Source: Ignavibacteriota bacterium (GTDB lineage: Bacteria > Bacteroidota > Ignavibacteria > Ignavibacteriales > Melioribacteraceae). From it: 64,000 nt of DNA. The stretch spans positions 1 through 64,000 of the forward strand of contig PDPT01000047.1 in NCBI GenBank assembly GCA_002746605.1. The letters are read 5' to 3'. How positions within the stretch are numbered: the first letter of the stretch is position 1; each line of letters starts with the position of its first letter. This document shows, in pieces, positions 17,531-26,943 of the stretch. The notes beneath the pieces were generated by a model. The model saw nothing but the letters and a program-made list of their open reading frames with translations, searched no databases and was not told where the DNA came from. A program made the translations under genes and the position numbers.

Positions 17531-19222
17531 TTAAATCATAACAATAATTTTTTGTAAGTTATTTACTAAATCATTTCCAAGATTTAAGGTTATAATTTTT
17601 CTATTGTTTTTTAACAATGCTTCCCTATCACCCAAAAGTTGTGCGTTAATCAAAACTCCAAACGTAAATTCTGATTCCTCTTTGCCAGCTTCTTTCGGAA
17701 TTTCAATTTTATGTTTTCGATCGGATATAAATTGAATAAATAAACCTTTACCTGAATCTCCTTTATGTAATTGTCCGGTCGAATGTAAAAATCTTGGTCC
17801 ATAACCAACAGTCACGGCTGTTTTATATTTTTTTTGAATTTTAGTTCTTAACTTTTGCAATTCATTATTTGTTTCAGAGTTTGAAGAAATATAAGCTTGA
17901 ATAGCAACATAATCAGCTGAGTCTGTATTATTTAGATTTTCTAAAAATTCTTTTATTGCTTCACTTAAACTATTATTTTCAACTTTACCTGCTAACTTAA
18001 TATTTTCGTTTTCAATGGAGTAATTTAATTTTGGCAACTCATTATTTTCGACATAATTTTTAATCATAGCTTTAGCTTCAACCTTTGCGGATTCAACATT
18101 AGGTTGATCAAAAGGTTGGATTCCCATAGCCCAACCGGCAACAGCAGTAGCATATTCCCACCTAAAAAATTCTGTACCCAAATCATAAATATCTTCGAGT
18201 ACAATTTCAATTACCGGAAATCCTTTGGCTTTTAATTTTTCTATTTTAGCATTCTCAGTTTGATCATCTGCAAAATGTGTATAAACAAAAATTCTATCGT
18301 TTTTATAATACTCAGACTCTTCGAGTTTTTCATTTTCTATCGGCAAAATACCAACACCGTTTTTACCAGTACTTTCAGCAACTAATTGTTCAACCCAAGT
18401 TCCAAAAGAAATAATTTTTTTCGAGTAAATAAATGTAAGTTTGTTAATTCCCTGCATTGCCAGTCTGCCTATTGCAACTCCGATTTTACCTGAATTACTC
18501 TTTGTTTCTTTACATTCAATTGCTACATTTTTTGCTCTGTTTAATAATTTTTCTATATCGATTCCGAGTAAAGCGGCAGGCACAATTCCAAAAAGAGATA
18601 GTACGGAGTAACGCCCTCCAATATTTGGATTGTTCAAAAATATTTTTCGGAAGTTTAATTCTTTGGCTAATTTTTCCAATCCACTGTTGGGATCTGTAAT
18701 AGCAACAAATTGATTCCCAGCATTTTCTTTATTCAATTTTTTGCTACACACAGTATAAAAATATTTAAAGAAAGAAAGTGTTTCTATTGTACCACCCGAC
18801 TTGGTAGAAACTATAAATAAAGTTTTTTCTAAATCAATGTTTTCCGTAAGCTCATAAATTCTATCAGGATCCGTACTATCCAGAATACTCAAATTCAAGT
18901 AATCGGTTTTGTTTCCAAACGAAAGGCTGAAAACTTCAGGAGCCAAACTTGAGCCGCCCATTCCGAGTAACAGAACATCAGTAAAGCCGTTTTGTTTTAT
19001 GTCTTGTACAAAATCATTAATTTCGTTTATTTTTGAAGCAGTTTCTTCAGAGCTAAATAACCAATCTAATCTATTAGTTATTTCTGTAGGACTATCAGCC
19101 CAAACAGTATAGTCTTTATTAAAAATTCTCTCAGAAATTTTATCATCAACATATTTATTATACTTTTGATTTACGGTTAGTTCATAATTATTTAAGAAGA
19201 GGTTTACGTTCTTGGCTGACAT
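17531..19222 (-). CDS. pgi: Glucose-6-phosphate isomerase, Tal-Pgi type
   Basis: The 563-residue protein interconverts glucose 6-phosphate and fructose 6-phosphate. Sugar-isomerase motifs are visible: LLLGMGGSSLAPEVF (about 83-97), STKSGGTIETLSFF (about 138-151), the lid NPNIGGRYSVLSLFG (about 200-214), TWVEQLVAESTGKNGVG (about 275-291) and HSTGQLHKGDSGKG near the end. The sequence resembles the isomerase half of the fused transaldolase/isomerase enzymes more than the classical E. coli Pgi. Here it stands without the transaldolase part. Start is the ATG at 19222. No operon partner is seen. Confidence 0.88.
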   Translation of the reverse strand: MSAKNVNLFLNNYELTVNQKYNKYVDDKISERIFNKDYTVWADSPTEITNRLDWLFSSEETASKINEINDFVQDIKQNGFTDVLLLGMGGSSLAPEVFSLSFGNKTDYLNLSILDSTDPDRIYELTENIDLEKTLFIVSTKSGGTIETLSFFKYFYTVCSKKLNKENAGNQFVAITDPNSGLEKLAKELNFRKIFLNNPNIGGRYSVLSLFGIVPAALLGIDIEKLLNRAKNVAIECKETKSNSGKIGVAIGRLAMQGINKLTFIYSKKIISFGTWVEQLVAESTGKNGVGILPIENEKLEESEYYKNDRIFVYTHFADDQTENAKIEKLKAKGFPVIEIVLEDIYDLGTEFFRWEYATAVAGWAMGIQPFDQPNVESAKVEAKAMIKNYVENNELPKLNYSIENENIKLAGKVENNSLSEAIKEFLENLNNTDSADYVAIQAYISSNSETNNELQKLRTKIQKKYKTAVTVGYGPRFLHSTGQLHKGDSGKGLFIQFISDRKHKIEIPKEAGKEESEFTFGVLINAQLLGDREALLKNNRKIITLNLGNDLVNNLQKIIVMI

Positions 19223-19302
19223 GCTTGATTCCTTTTAAAATTTAAGATTATTAAAGATATAAAAATTTAATTTAAAACGGATAAATAAGAAACTTTTAGG
19301 AA

Positions 19303-19407
19303 ATGGACCATAGTATTATTATCCGAACGGAAAAATATTCTGCCTCTGCTCGATATGCAACTTTAGCTTTTAATCTTTCAAAAATTTATGAGAATTATTT
19401 AATATGA
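19303..19407 (+). other. Short ORF, possible gene fragment
   Basis: A 34-codon frame (start MDHSIIIRTEKYSASARYAT, then LAFNLSKIYENYLI) sits in the 200-bp gap between pgi and the next kinase. A stop lies just before its ATG and there is no good ribosome binding site. The composition (a helix after a basic start) looks more protein-like than chance AT-rich sequence, so it may be the tail of a lost gene. I do not recognise it. Confidence 0.25.
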
Positions 19408-19420
19408 TTTACCATTAAGG

Positions 19421-22411
19421 CTAAAAGAAAGATAACTGTGAATCATCATGAGTAAACTTAACAATAAAAGTAGAGCCTTTATTTTTTTTGCTTTCGATAG
19501 AAATTTTTGCTTTGTTCAATTCACAATAATTTCTTACTAATGTTAATCCTAGACCTGTACCTTCAAACTTACGAGTATATCCGGTTTCTTCTTGCGAGAA
19601 TGGTTCAAATATTTTTGTTAAAAATTCCTCACTCATTCCAACACCAGTATCAACTATTTTCACATAAACTTCTCCATGTTCACTCTTATAAGCTGATAAA
19701 GTAATACCGCCTTTAAATGTGTATTTAATTGCATTATGAATTAAATTTACAAAAATTTGAGTCACTGTATATAAGTCCGCAATTACATTCAGTTCTTCAA
19801 GTTCGGTATCGAATGTTAAACTTAAATCTTTTTTGGCAGCTTCTTGTTCAAATTCCGGCATTAAATCTTCCAATATCTTAATAAGATTAATTGTATCTAA
19901 AGTTATTTTTAAGTTGCCTGCTTGTATTTGCGAAACATCTAAAATTAAGTCTATAGTTCTAATTAATCTTCTTCCGCCATTTTCAATAATTTTGAAAGAA
20001 TCTTTTAATTCGTCATCAACTCTATCTTGAATATTTTCTTTTAACAAAGAAGCAAAGCTAAGGATTGTATTTACAGGGGTTCTTATTTCGTGCGACATTT
20101 GTGCAAGAAAATCGGATTTAAGTTTATTAGACTTTTCAGCTTCTTCTTTGGCTATTATAACTTCCGATAAGTAACGTTTTCTTTCTATCTCGGCAGCACT
20201 TCTAGATGCAAAAATTTCTAATACAGATCTTGTAAACTCAATATCTTCAAACTCATTTTTATTAAAAAGAGTAATAAAACCAATAACTTTCCTATTAGAG
20301 TCAACTAAAGGCAATCCCAAATAATAATTTATTTTATGTGCAGTAAAAAATTTATTATCGGGATATTTTTTTTGAATATTATCAAGTATTAAAAAATGCC
20401 CTTTGTTTAAAATTACGTTGCAAGGTGTCTTAGCTAATTCAAAAGAAAAGACATCTAATAATCCGCCTTTACCACATAAAGACAATATATCTGCTTTTTC
20501 ATAATTTTTTCTTATTTCAGATATTACGGCATAATCTATTTTTAACTTCTTACATAAAAACTGAACAAGAGATTTAAAGAAAGATCCACCTGTAAGTGAA
20601 GAAATACCTTCGGCAAGTTCTTTAATAACTTCTTGATTTCTTTTGATTTCAGTAATATCTTTTTCAATACCCCAAATATTATGGAGAAATCCGTATTTAA
20701 TAATTCCAACTGCATTATTGGAAATAATAATTTTCTCACCCTTCTTATTTAATTGAACAGTTTCCAAGTCAGTCATTTGATAACTATTTTTCACAAAATT
20801 ATAATATAAATCAAAGTTTTCTTCATACTGTTCGCTTCCAGAAAAATCTAAAATCTTCTTACCAACTAATTCTTCACTTGTATTAAATCCATACATCAAA
20901 GCAAAAGCATAATTGCATTCTCGGATACTGGCATGCTCAAGAATCAATTTTACTTGTTCGGTAATAGGTAAAGAAGTGTTAATAGGTTCCACAAAATCCA
21001 TTCTATAAATAGCTTCAGAACTTCTTGAGATAAAATCACGATAACGTAATTGACTTTCAATGAGTTTATCTATAATCTGTTTTCGCCAAATAGCCGTACT
21101 TACATTTTGAGCTATCAGTTTTAATAGTTCAAGATCATTATGATCATAAGTATTTTCATAATGATAATTTTGTAAAGCAATAACACCCACTACTTTATCC
21201 TCAACAAAGAGAGGGGCACCCATCCAAATTGGGGCATACACACCTGTTGCAGAGTCTTTAATTTCACCTTGGTTAGCTAAAATAAGTCTTACTTTATCAT
21301 TCACCAATAATGCTTTATTTTTTCTTCTTATATAATCAGTTAATGAATACTTTAATTCACTAGATTCATAGTTCTCATCTGTTTCATCAACATAATAAGG
21401 GAAGTGATAAATCTTATTTTTATAGTTATATAGTGCAATATAAAAATTCTTGGTATCCATAACATTAGAGAGTTCTTTTCTTATTATTCCAAAAAACTCT
21501 GGCAAATTTTTTATTACGTTAACAGCTTGCAAAATATTCAATAAAACAAGTTGTAGTTGTTTTTTTCTTGCATCTTCTGTTATGTCATCTATCTGAACAA
21601 TAATTTTATCTTTTCTATTAAGCTTTAAGTTTGAAGTACTAATTTTTGCAATTATTTTTTTTCCATCTGCTAACTTTAGCTTTAATTCATACTCTGAAAG
21701 AACTGTTTTATTTTGCACTATCTGTTCAAAAATTTCCTGAACTTTCGCTAACGAATCCTTATCAATAAAAAGAGTAAAGTCTTTCCCCAATAATTCGTCT
21801 TCATGTAGTGAATATAGTTTTAAGGTTTGTTTATTAACATATTCAATCCTTCTATTCTCGTTGATTATAATAATACTGTTATGTGAACTTTCTACTATTG
21901 CACGAAATCTTTTTTCTGAAGCTATAACTTCTTTTTTTGAAAGTTTATATTCGGTAATGTCTTTAATTTGAAATATTAGTTTTAATTTTTTATCCTTATC
22001 TCTAAAGTGAATGCACCGAACTCTTAATTCTTTTATCTTATTATTGCCAAGATCTAGAGTAAAATCTTTAAAGAAATCTAATTTTTTTACAATAGTTGCG
22101 TATTGATTTCTTTTAGAAAATTTGATAAAACTTTCGGGAAGTGTTAAATCTTCCAGGTTTGAATATTCAACTTCAAAAATTTGATAAAATCTATTATTAA
22201 CAAAATCAATTTTATACTCATCATCTGTAACAGCAATACCATAGTGTGTACTTTGAAAAAGCAATTCATAAAATTCTTCGGATTGATAGCTGTCTACTAT
22301 TGGCAAATCACCAAAATTTAATTTACTCTCTCTAAGTTCTAAAACTTCTTGTATTAATTCTTCTTTAGTTTTAGCTTGCAGATTTTTAATATTTATAGGG
22401 TATGAGTCCAT
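19421..22411 (-). CDS. Multi-sensor (PAS/GAF) histidine kinase
   Basis: The 996-residue protein has no membrane helix. Sensor modules run in order: PAS (about 48-150), PAS (about 165-275), GAF (about 300-445), PAS (about 465-590), GAF (about 600-740). The transmitter follows: phospho-accepting His in MSHEIRTPVNTILSF, N box VNLIHNAIKYTFKGG, G1 DTGVGMSE, F box IFEPFSQEE and G2 FEGTGLGLTLVR, all intact. There is no receiver domain. It probably phosphorylates a regulator encoded elsewhere in response to a cytoplasmic redox, gas or metabolite signal. It lies alone on the minus strand. Confidence 0.9.
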   Translation of the reverse strand: MDSYPINIKNLQAKTKEELIQEVLELRESKLNFGDLPIVDSYQSEEFYELLFQSTHYGIAVTDDEYKIDFVNNRFYQIFEVEYSNLEDLTLPESFIKFSKRNQYATIVKKLDFFKDFTLDLGNNKIKELRVRCIHFRDKDKKLKLIFQIKDITEYKLSKKEVIASEKRFRAIVESSHNSIIIINENRRIEYVNKQTLKLYSLHEDELLGKDFTLFIDKDSLAKVQEIFEQIVQNKTVLSEYELKLKLADGKKIIAKISTSNLKLNRKDKIIVQIDDITEDARKKQLQLVLLNILQAVNVIKNLPEFFGIIRKELSNVMDTKNFYIALYNYKNKIYHFPYYVDETDENYESSELKYSLTDYIRRKNKALLVNDKVRLILANQGEIKDSATGVYAPIWMGAPLFVEDKVVGVIALQNYHYENTYDHNDLELLKLIAQNVSTAIWRKQIIDKLIESQLRYRDFISRSSEAIYRMDFVEPINTSLPITEQVKLILEHASIRECNYAFALMYGFNTSEELVGKKILDFSGSEQYEENFDLYYNFVKNSYQMTDLETVQLNKKGEKIIISNNAVGIIKYGFLHNIWGIEKDITEIKRNQEVIKELAEGISSLTGGSFFKSLVQFLCKKLKIDYAVISEIRKNYEKADILSLCGKGGLLDVFSFELAKTPCNVILNKGHFLILDNIQKKYPDNKFFTAHKINYYLGLPLVDSNRKVIGFITLFNKNEFEDIEFTRSVLEIFASRSAAEIERKRYLSEVIIAKEEAEKSNKLKSDFLAQMSHEIRTPVNTILSFASLLKENIQDRVDDELKDSFKIIENGGRRLIRTIDLILDVSQIQAGNLKITLDTINLIKILEDLMPEFEQEAAKKDLSLTFDTELEELNVIADLYTVTQIFVNLIHNAIKYTFKGGITLSAYKSEHGEVYVKIVDTGVGMSEEFLTKIFEPFSQEETGYTRKFEGTGLGLTLVRNYCELNKAKISIESKKNKGSTFIVKFTHDDSQLSFF

Positions 22412-22683
22412 GAATAATTTGTTGGTTTAAAAAAATATAGTTTAAAAATACTTTTCAAATCACGCTTTTTATTTCGTAAAAAAATAATTATATTATTGAG
22501 TTAACTTCTATTATATTACTAAATTATTATAATAATTAAACTTAATAAATAATATATTAAATAAATTATTAAAAATAAAACTTTAAGTTTATTTTTAATA
22601 ATTGACATCATCTTTATCGTTTTGGACAAAGATGCATTATTAATATAGCTGTAATATAACGCTATAAATTAAAGGAAAAAAAG

Positions 22684-22782
22684 GTTCGTATAAAAGTTGA
22701 TTTTAGAAAATTATCAAGTCAAGAAAGGTATTTCTTTCGAAAGCATGCTATTGCGTTGATTAAATCAAAAAAAAATATTTAG
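22684..22782 (+). pseudogene. IS630-like transposase N-terminal relic
   Basis: The frame reads VRIKVDFRKLSSQERYFFRK then HAIALIKSKKNI and stops at 22780-22782. It resembles the first helix-turn-helix part of IS630-family transposases (RKLSxQER...R..AI.LIK.GK). No start codon, downstream catalytic part or inverted repeats are visible, so it is only a remnant. Confidence 0.4.
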
Positions 22783-22997
22783 TTTGAGATATGCTAATTC
22801 AGTATTATTGTTCTATTATCGCTCCTAATTTATTTCGGAATTTATTTTAATAATTTTAACAAACCCAAATAGGAGTTGTGTTGCTTGTAATAAAAAAATA
22901 TTGCTCCATTTTACCTTTTCTTTTTTGCCTTGCCAAAAGCTACCAGCCTTTCTGTACTTTCTAAAATATTTTCTATAGTTAAAATAAATCAGCATAT

Positions 22998-23102
22998 ACT
23001 AATCCTTTTAACTCTCAAGTTAATATAGTTTTAGACAATATATACAAACAAGAAATGAAAGTAAAAATTTATGATGTATTAGGAAGAGAAGTTAAAACTT
23101 AG
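22998..23102 (+). pseudogene. T9SS type A sorting-domain relic
   Basis: The frame TNPFNSQVNIVLDNIYKQEM then KVKIYDVLGREVKT matches the well-known start of type IX secretion C-terminal sorting domains (YPNPFN..., V.I.IYDVLGREVKTL). It is cut by a stop at 23100-23102 and has no upstream protein. This is the leftover tail of a lost secreted protein. Confidence 0.6.
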
Positions 23103-23158
23103 GGAGCTTTGTATAAATTTTCATAATTTTACATTTTAAGTTAATTACAAGTTGTTTT

Positions 23159-23176
23159 TCTGAATTTTTATTCATT
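23159..23176. promoter_or_regulatory. ARG box (ArgR operator)
   Basis: TGAATTTTTATTCA at 23161-23174, with flanking TC and TT, fits the ArgR half-operator consensus WNTGAATWWWWATTCANW at every fixed position. It lies 7 bp upstream of a TTGACA -35 element and about 200 bp upstream of the argC relic/argR/argG/argH unit. By inference ArgR from the same operon represses here. A single box was found, whereas a pair is usual. Confidence 0.6.
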
Positions 23177-23182
23177 TATTTG

Positions 23183-23211
23183 TTGACAACTTCTTTTATT
23201 ATAATTTATAT
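23183..23211 (+). promoter_or_regulatory. Candidate promoter of the arginine unit
   Basis: TTGACA at 23183-23188 is followed after 17 bp by TTATAT at 23206-23211. TATAAT also lies at 23200-23205, but its 11-bp spacing is too short. It stands next to the ARG box, as expected for an ArgR-controlled promoter. Confidence 0.4.
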
Positions 23212-23380
23212 TTACTCCATGAATTTTCCAAAAGTAAATACTACGAATAATCAACAAAATAATTCTGTAAATACGGAATTACGCTTCGTACGTCCTCGCC
23301 CCGTTTAGGGGAATACTACATCCATATCGTAAAAACTTTAAATCCAAATTTTTATAATTAAAATAAATACGAAAATTAAA

Positions 23381-23869
23381 ATGATTTCAATAGCAATTAT
23401 TGGTGGAACCAGTTACACAAAAAAATATCTGATAAACTTTTTAAGCAATCATTCTTTCATTGATGAAATAATCATACATGGAAATATAATTTTTGGTGAA
23501 ATGCTTCATAATATTTTGTCTGATATTGTTACAATTGCTAAAGAAATCTTAATAAAAATAAATAGACTTAATAAATACTTTATCAATCAAATAAAAGCAA
23601 AAAACTTTGCCGTAATAGTTGAAGTTGGAAGTAAAGGTTTAATATTTGGTATAGAGATAAGTTCTGATTTTAGTATTAATAAAAGTTCTCAATTATTTAT
23701 GGAAAATAAAATAATTGTAGATACTACAAACTATAATATTTTAAAATCACTTTTTCTTTACAATATTGATAAAAATAATATCAATCATTTTCTTTATATT
23801 TTGAAAGTTTTATTAAAAAAAATGGATATTCAAACAAAAACGGATAAAAAAAAATGTCATCAAAATTAG
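23381..23869 (+). pseudogene. argC'-'argD in-frame fusion relic
   Basis: The open frame of 162 residues begins like N-acetyl-gamma-glutamyl-phosphate reductase ArgC (SIAIIGGTSYTKKYLINFLS, where the NADP motif would be GGTGYTG). From about residue 52 it continues like the last part of acetylornithine aminotransferase ArgD (EILIKINRLNKYFINQI, VEVGSKGLIFGIEISSDF, then LYNIDKNNINHFLYIL). The catalytic Cys/His part of ArgC and the PLP-lysine part of ArgD are absent, and usual glycines and an arginine are replaced. A large in-frame deletion between the two genes, with any genes between, explains it. Its stop lies 16 bp inside argR, so it may survive as a leader that couples argR translation. Confidence 0.6.
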
Positions 23870-24312
23870 TAAGACAAAACAAAATTAAACGAATTCTAAC
23901 CGAAAGAATTATTTCTAATCAAGAACAAATTTTGAAAATGCTTCATAACGAAGGTGTTACAATTACGCAAGCTACATTAAGCAGAGACTTTGCAGACCTT
24001 GGTGTAATAAGAACATTTACTAATCTTGGGGTTCAATATGTTCTTAGCAGCACGGATTACGGAAAAGAAATAGCAAAACTTGTGGGACTCGAAATTTTAA
24101 ACATCGCTCAAAACGAAAATATGATTGTATTAAGAACTCTTGCCGGAAGAGCACAAGGTGTGGCACATTACATTGATAGATTAAACAGAGAAGAAATTCT
24201 TGGTACAATCGGCGGTGATGATACAGTTTTAGTTATTCCCAATAAAATCAGCAACATTGATAAAGTTATCGAGATTTTGAAAAACCTAATCACAGATAAC
24301 TATCACAAATGA
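23854..24312 (+). CDS. argR: Arginine repressor ArgR
   Basis: The 152-residue protein has an N-terminal winged helix (about 1-70; KRILTERIISNQEQILKML, ITQATLSRDFADLGVIR), where TQATLSRD is the recognition helix. A C-terminal arginine-binding oligomerisation domain follows (about 80-150; LRTLAGRAQGVAHYID and IGGDDTVLVI, with the Asp pair that contacts arginine). The ATG at 23854 lies inside the end of the argC'-'argD relic and has no clear Shine-Dalgarno sequence, so it is probably translated by coupling. It heads argR-argG-argH, is likely to repress its own unit through the ARG box upstream, and probably acts as a hexamer. Confidence 0.9.
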   Translation: MSSKLVRQNKIKRILTERIISNQEQILKMLHNEGVTITQATLSRDFADLGVIRTFTNLGVQYVLSSTDYGKEIAKLVGLEILNIAQNENMIVLRTLAGRAQGVAHYIDRLNREEILGTIGGDDTVLVIPNKISNIDKVIEILKNLITDNYHK

Positions 24313-24319
24313 GGTAACA

Positions 24320-25537
24320 ATGAAAAAGAACAAGATTGTAGTTGCTTATTCAGGCGGTTTAGATACCAGCGTTATGGTTAAATGGCTTAGTAATAAATAC
24401 GATGCCGAAATAATAACCGTAACAGGTAATTTAGGTCAAAAGTCTGAATTAATTAATATCGAAGAAAAAGCTAAAAATACTGGGGCTTCTAAGGCTTATG
24501 TAATTGATCTTCAAAAAGAGTTTATTGAGGATTATGCTTGGGCTGCTCTTAAAGGAGGAGCACTTTATGAAAATGAATATCCACTTGCAACTGCAATTGG
24601 TCGCCCGCTTCTTGCAAAAACAATGGTGGAAATTGCTGAAAAAGAAGGAACAAATATTGTAGCTCACGGTTGCACCGGAAAAGGAAATGACCAAGTTAGA
24701 TTTGAAGTTGGAATGAAAACTTTAAATCCCGATATAGAAATAATTGCTCCTTTAAGAACTTGGGAGTTTAAAAGCAGAGAAGAAGAAATAGCTTATGCTA
24801 AAGAAAATAACGTCCCTATCTCTGTCAATATAGAAAAACCTTATTCAATTGATGAAAATATTTGGGGTGTTGCAACAGAATGCGGAATCTTAGAAGATAC
24901 GGAAGAAGCACCACCGGAAGATGCATTTCAAATGACGGAAAATCCTATTACTGCACCAAACGAACCTGAAAAGATAAAAATAACTTTTAATGAAGGAATA
25001 CCTGTTGCAATTGATGATATTTCAATGCCCGGTTATCAACTTGTGGAAAAACTAAATAATATTGGCGGAAAACATGGAATCGGAAGATTAGATATGATTG
25101 AAAATAGAGTTGTAGGCATTAAATCAAGAGAAGTTTACGAAGCTCCCGGGGCAACAATTCTACATACAGCACATTTTCAATTGGAAAAATTAACATTAGA
25201 TAAAGATACATTCAGGTATAAACAAAATGCTTCTAATACTTATTCAAACTTAATTTATGACGGCTTATGGTTTTCACCACTCTTTAAATCATTAACGGAC
25301 TTTTTTGATTCTGTTCAAAAAAGAGTAAATGGAAATATAACATTAGAACTTTACAAAGGAAACATCAAAATTCTTTCTAGAGTTTCTAAAGATAGTTTAT
25401 ACAATAAGGAACTGGCAACATACACAGAAGAAGATGCTTTTAACCATAAAGACGCTGAAGGTTTTATAAATATAAAAAGTCTTCCTTATCAAGTCCTTAC
25501 AAAAAATCTTAATAAAAACTCAGAAGTAATAGGATAA
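24320..25537 (+). CDS. argG: Argininosuccinate synthase
   Basis: ArgG joins citrulline and aspartate with ATP to give argininosuccinate. The 405-residue length is normal. The N-type ATP pyrophosphatase P-loop VAYSGGLDTSVMVKW is at residues 8-22. Further conserved regions include AHGCTGKGNDQVRFE (about 115-129) and the DENIWG and GRLDMIENRVVGIKSREVYE regions (about 254-273). It lies 7 bp after argR, preceded by GAGGTAAC, and 2 bp before argH. No argininosuccinate-pathway partner for ornithine synthesis is intact here. Confidence 0.95.
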   Translation: MKKNKIVVAYSGGLDTSVMVKWLSNKYDAEIITVTGNLGQKSELINIEEKAKNTGASKAYVIDLQKEFIEDYAWAALKGGALYENEYPLATAIGRPLLAKTMVEIAEKEGTNIVAHGCTGKGNDQVRFEVGMKTLNPDIEIIAPLRTWEFKSREEEIAYAKENNVPISVNIEKPYSIDENIWGVATECGILEDTEEAPPEDAFQMTENPITAPNEPEKIKITFNEGIPVAIDDISMPGYQLVEKLNNIGGKHGIGRLDMIENRVVGIKSREVYEAPGATILHTAHFQLEKLTLDKDTFRYKQNASNTYSNLIYDGLWFSPLFKSLTDFFDSVQKRVNGNITLELYKGNIKILSRVSKDSLYNKELATYTEEDAFNHKDAEGFINIKSLPYQVLTKNLNKNSEVIG

Positions 25538-25539
25538 CT

Positions 25540-26913
25540 ATGTTGTGGGGTTCCCGATTTGAAGAAAATTTTGATAAAGAAGCATTAAAATTTTCTTCCT
25601 CCCTTTCGTTCGATATTAATCTGATTGAATGGGATATAAAAGTAAACAAAGCTCATGCAAATATGCTAACTAAAATTAATATATTAAGCAATGAGGAAAA
25701 TCAGAAAATTCAAAACGGTTTAGATAATCTTTTAATTGATTACAAAAACAAAAATTGGGAACCCGATTCAGATATTTTTGAAGATATTCATTCTGCCATA
25801 GAAAATGAATTGACCAACAAAATTGGTGATATTGGCAAGAAACTTCACACAGGCAAAAGCAGAAATGATCAAGTAATTACAGATGTAAGATTATGGACAA
25901 AAAGTTCAATTCAATTAATTTCTTTAAACTTAATTGAACTTCAAAAATCTTTACTAAAACTTGCAGAAGACAACATTGAAACCATAATGCCTGGTTACAC
26001 ACATCTGCAAAGGGCTCAACCAATTTCCCTTGCGTTTCATTTGCTGGCTTATGTAGAAATGTTTGAGAGAGATAAAAAAAGATTTAATTTTACTTTTACA
26101 GAAAGTGATGAATCAATACTGGGTTGCGGTGCTCTTGCAGGTTCAACAATAAATCTGGATAGAGAATTTACTGCAAAAGAATTGGGTTTTTCAAAAATTT
26201 CCGGTAATGCCCTGGATGGAGTTGCCAACAGAGATTTTATTTTAGACTTTTTGCATAGTTGTAATTTAGCTTTTTTACACTTGAGCAGATTTTGTGAAGA
26301 GTTAATTTTATGGATTTCTTACGAATGGCAGTTTGTAAAATTAAACGATAAATTTACAACCGGTTCCTCTCTCATGCCACAAAAACAAAACCCGGATATT
26401 GCTGAACTAATCAGAGGAAAAACTGGAAAAGTTTACGGGAATTATTTCAGTTTACTAACAATCTTGAAATCGTTACCTTTAAGTTATAACCGAGATCTGC
26501 AAGAAGATAAAGAAGGATTGTTTGATTCTTTTTTATCTCTAAACAGTTCTTTACAAATGATAAAATTGTTAATTGATACAATCATTATCAATAAAAAAAG
26601 ATTTAAAGAAGAAATTAACGGAAGTTTTATGCTTGCTACCGACTTAGCAGATTATCTTGTATTAAAACAAATCCCATTTAGGGAAGCATATAATATCATC
26701 GGTAAAATAGTAAAATATGCAACAGAAAAAAATAAAAAATTAAATGAATTAAGTATTAAGGAATATCAAAACTTTTCAAACAAATTTGAAGAAGATGTCT
26801 TTAATTTTCTTTCAGTAGAGAAATGTTTACAAAACAAAAAAACAACAGGCTCACCAAATCCTGAATTAGTAAAAGCAAGAATACTTGAGTTAAAAAATAT
26901 TCTTTCTAATTAA
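25540..26913 (+). CDS. argH: Argininosuccinate lyase
   Basis: ArgH splits argininosuccinate to arginine and fumarate. The 457-residue protein has the family features: LWGSRFEENFDKEA at the start, DIFEDIHSAIENEL with HTGKSRNDQV (about 107-116), GYTHLQRAQPIS (about 148-159) holding the catalytic His, and the superfamily signature GSSLMPQKQNPDIAE (about 279-293) with the catalytic Ser. It starts 2 bp after argG and ends the arginine unit. The next gene is convergent. Confidence 0.95.
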   Translation: MLWGSRFEENFDKEALKFSSSLSFDINLIEWDIKVNKAHANMLTKINILSNEENQKIQNGLDNLLIDYKNKNWEPDSDIFEDIHSAIENELTNKIGDIGKKLHTGKSRNDQVITDVRLWTKSSIQLISLNLIELQKSLLKLAEDNIETIMPGYTHLQRAQPISLAFHLLAYVEMFERDKKRFNFTFTESDESILGCGALAGSTINLDREFTAKELGFSKISGNALDGVANRDFILDFLHSCNLAFLHLSRFCEELILWISYEWQFVKLNDKFTTGSSLMPQKQNPDIAELIRGKTGKVYGNYFSLLTILKSLPLSYNRDLQEDKEGLFDSFLSLNSSLQMIKLLIDTIIINKKRFKEEINGSFMLATDLADYLVLKQIPFREAYNIIGKIVKYATEKNKKLNELSIKEYQNFSNKFEEDVFNFLSVEKCLQNKKTTGSPNPELVKARILELKNILSN

Positions 26914-26943
26914 TTTACTTTACATCTTTATTTCTAATAGTCT

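Larger units (their letters stand above)
22412..23380. other. Gene-poor stretch with relics and regulatory sites
   Basis: No intact gene is seen in these 970 bp. The first 250 bp are extremely AT-rich. Two short translatable relics occur, an IS630-like transposase N-terminus at 22684-22782 and a T9SS sorting tail at 22998-23102. They are followed by an ARG box and promoter elements near 23159-23211. A GC-richer patch with CGCCCCGTTTAGGGG lies near 23297-23311. The order suggests repeated deletion in front of the arginine genes. Confidence 0.5.
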
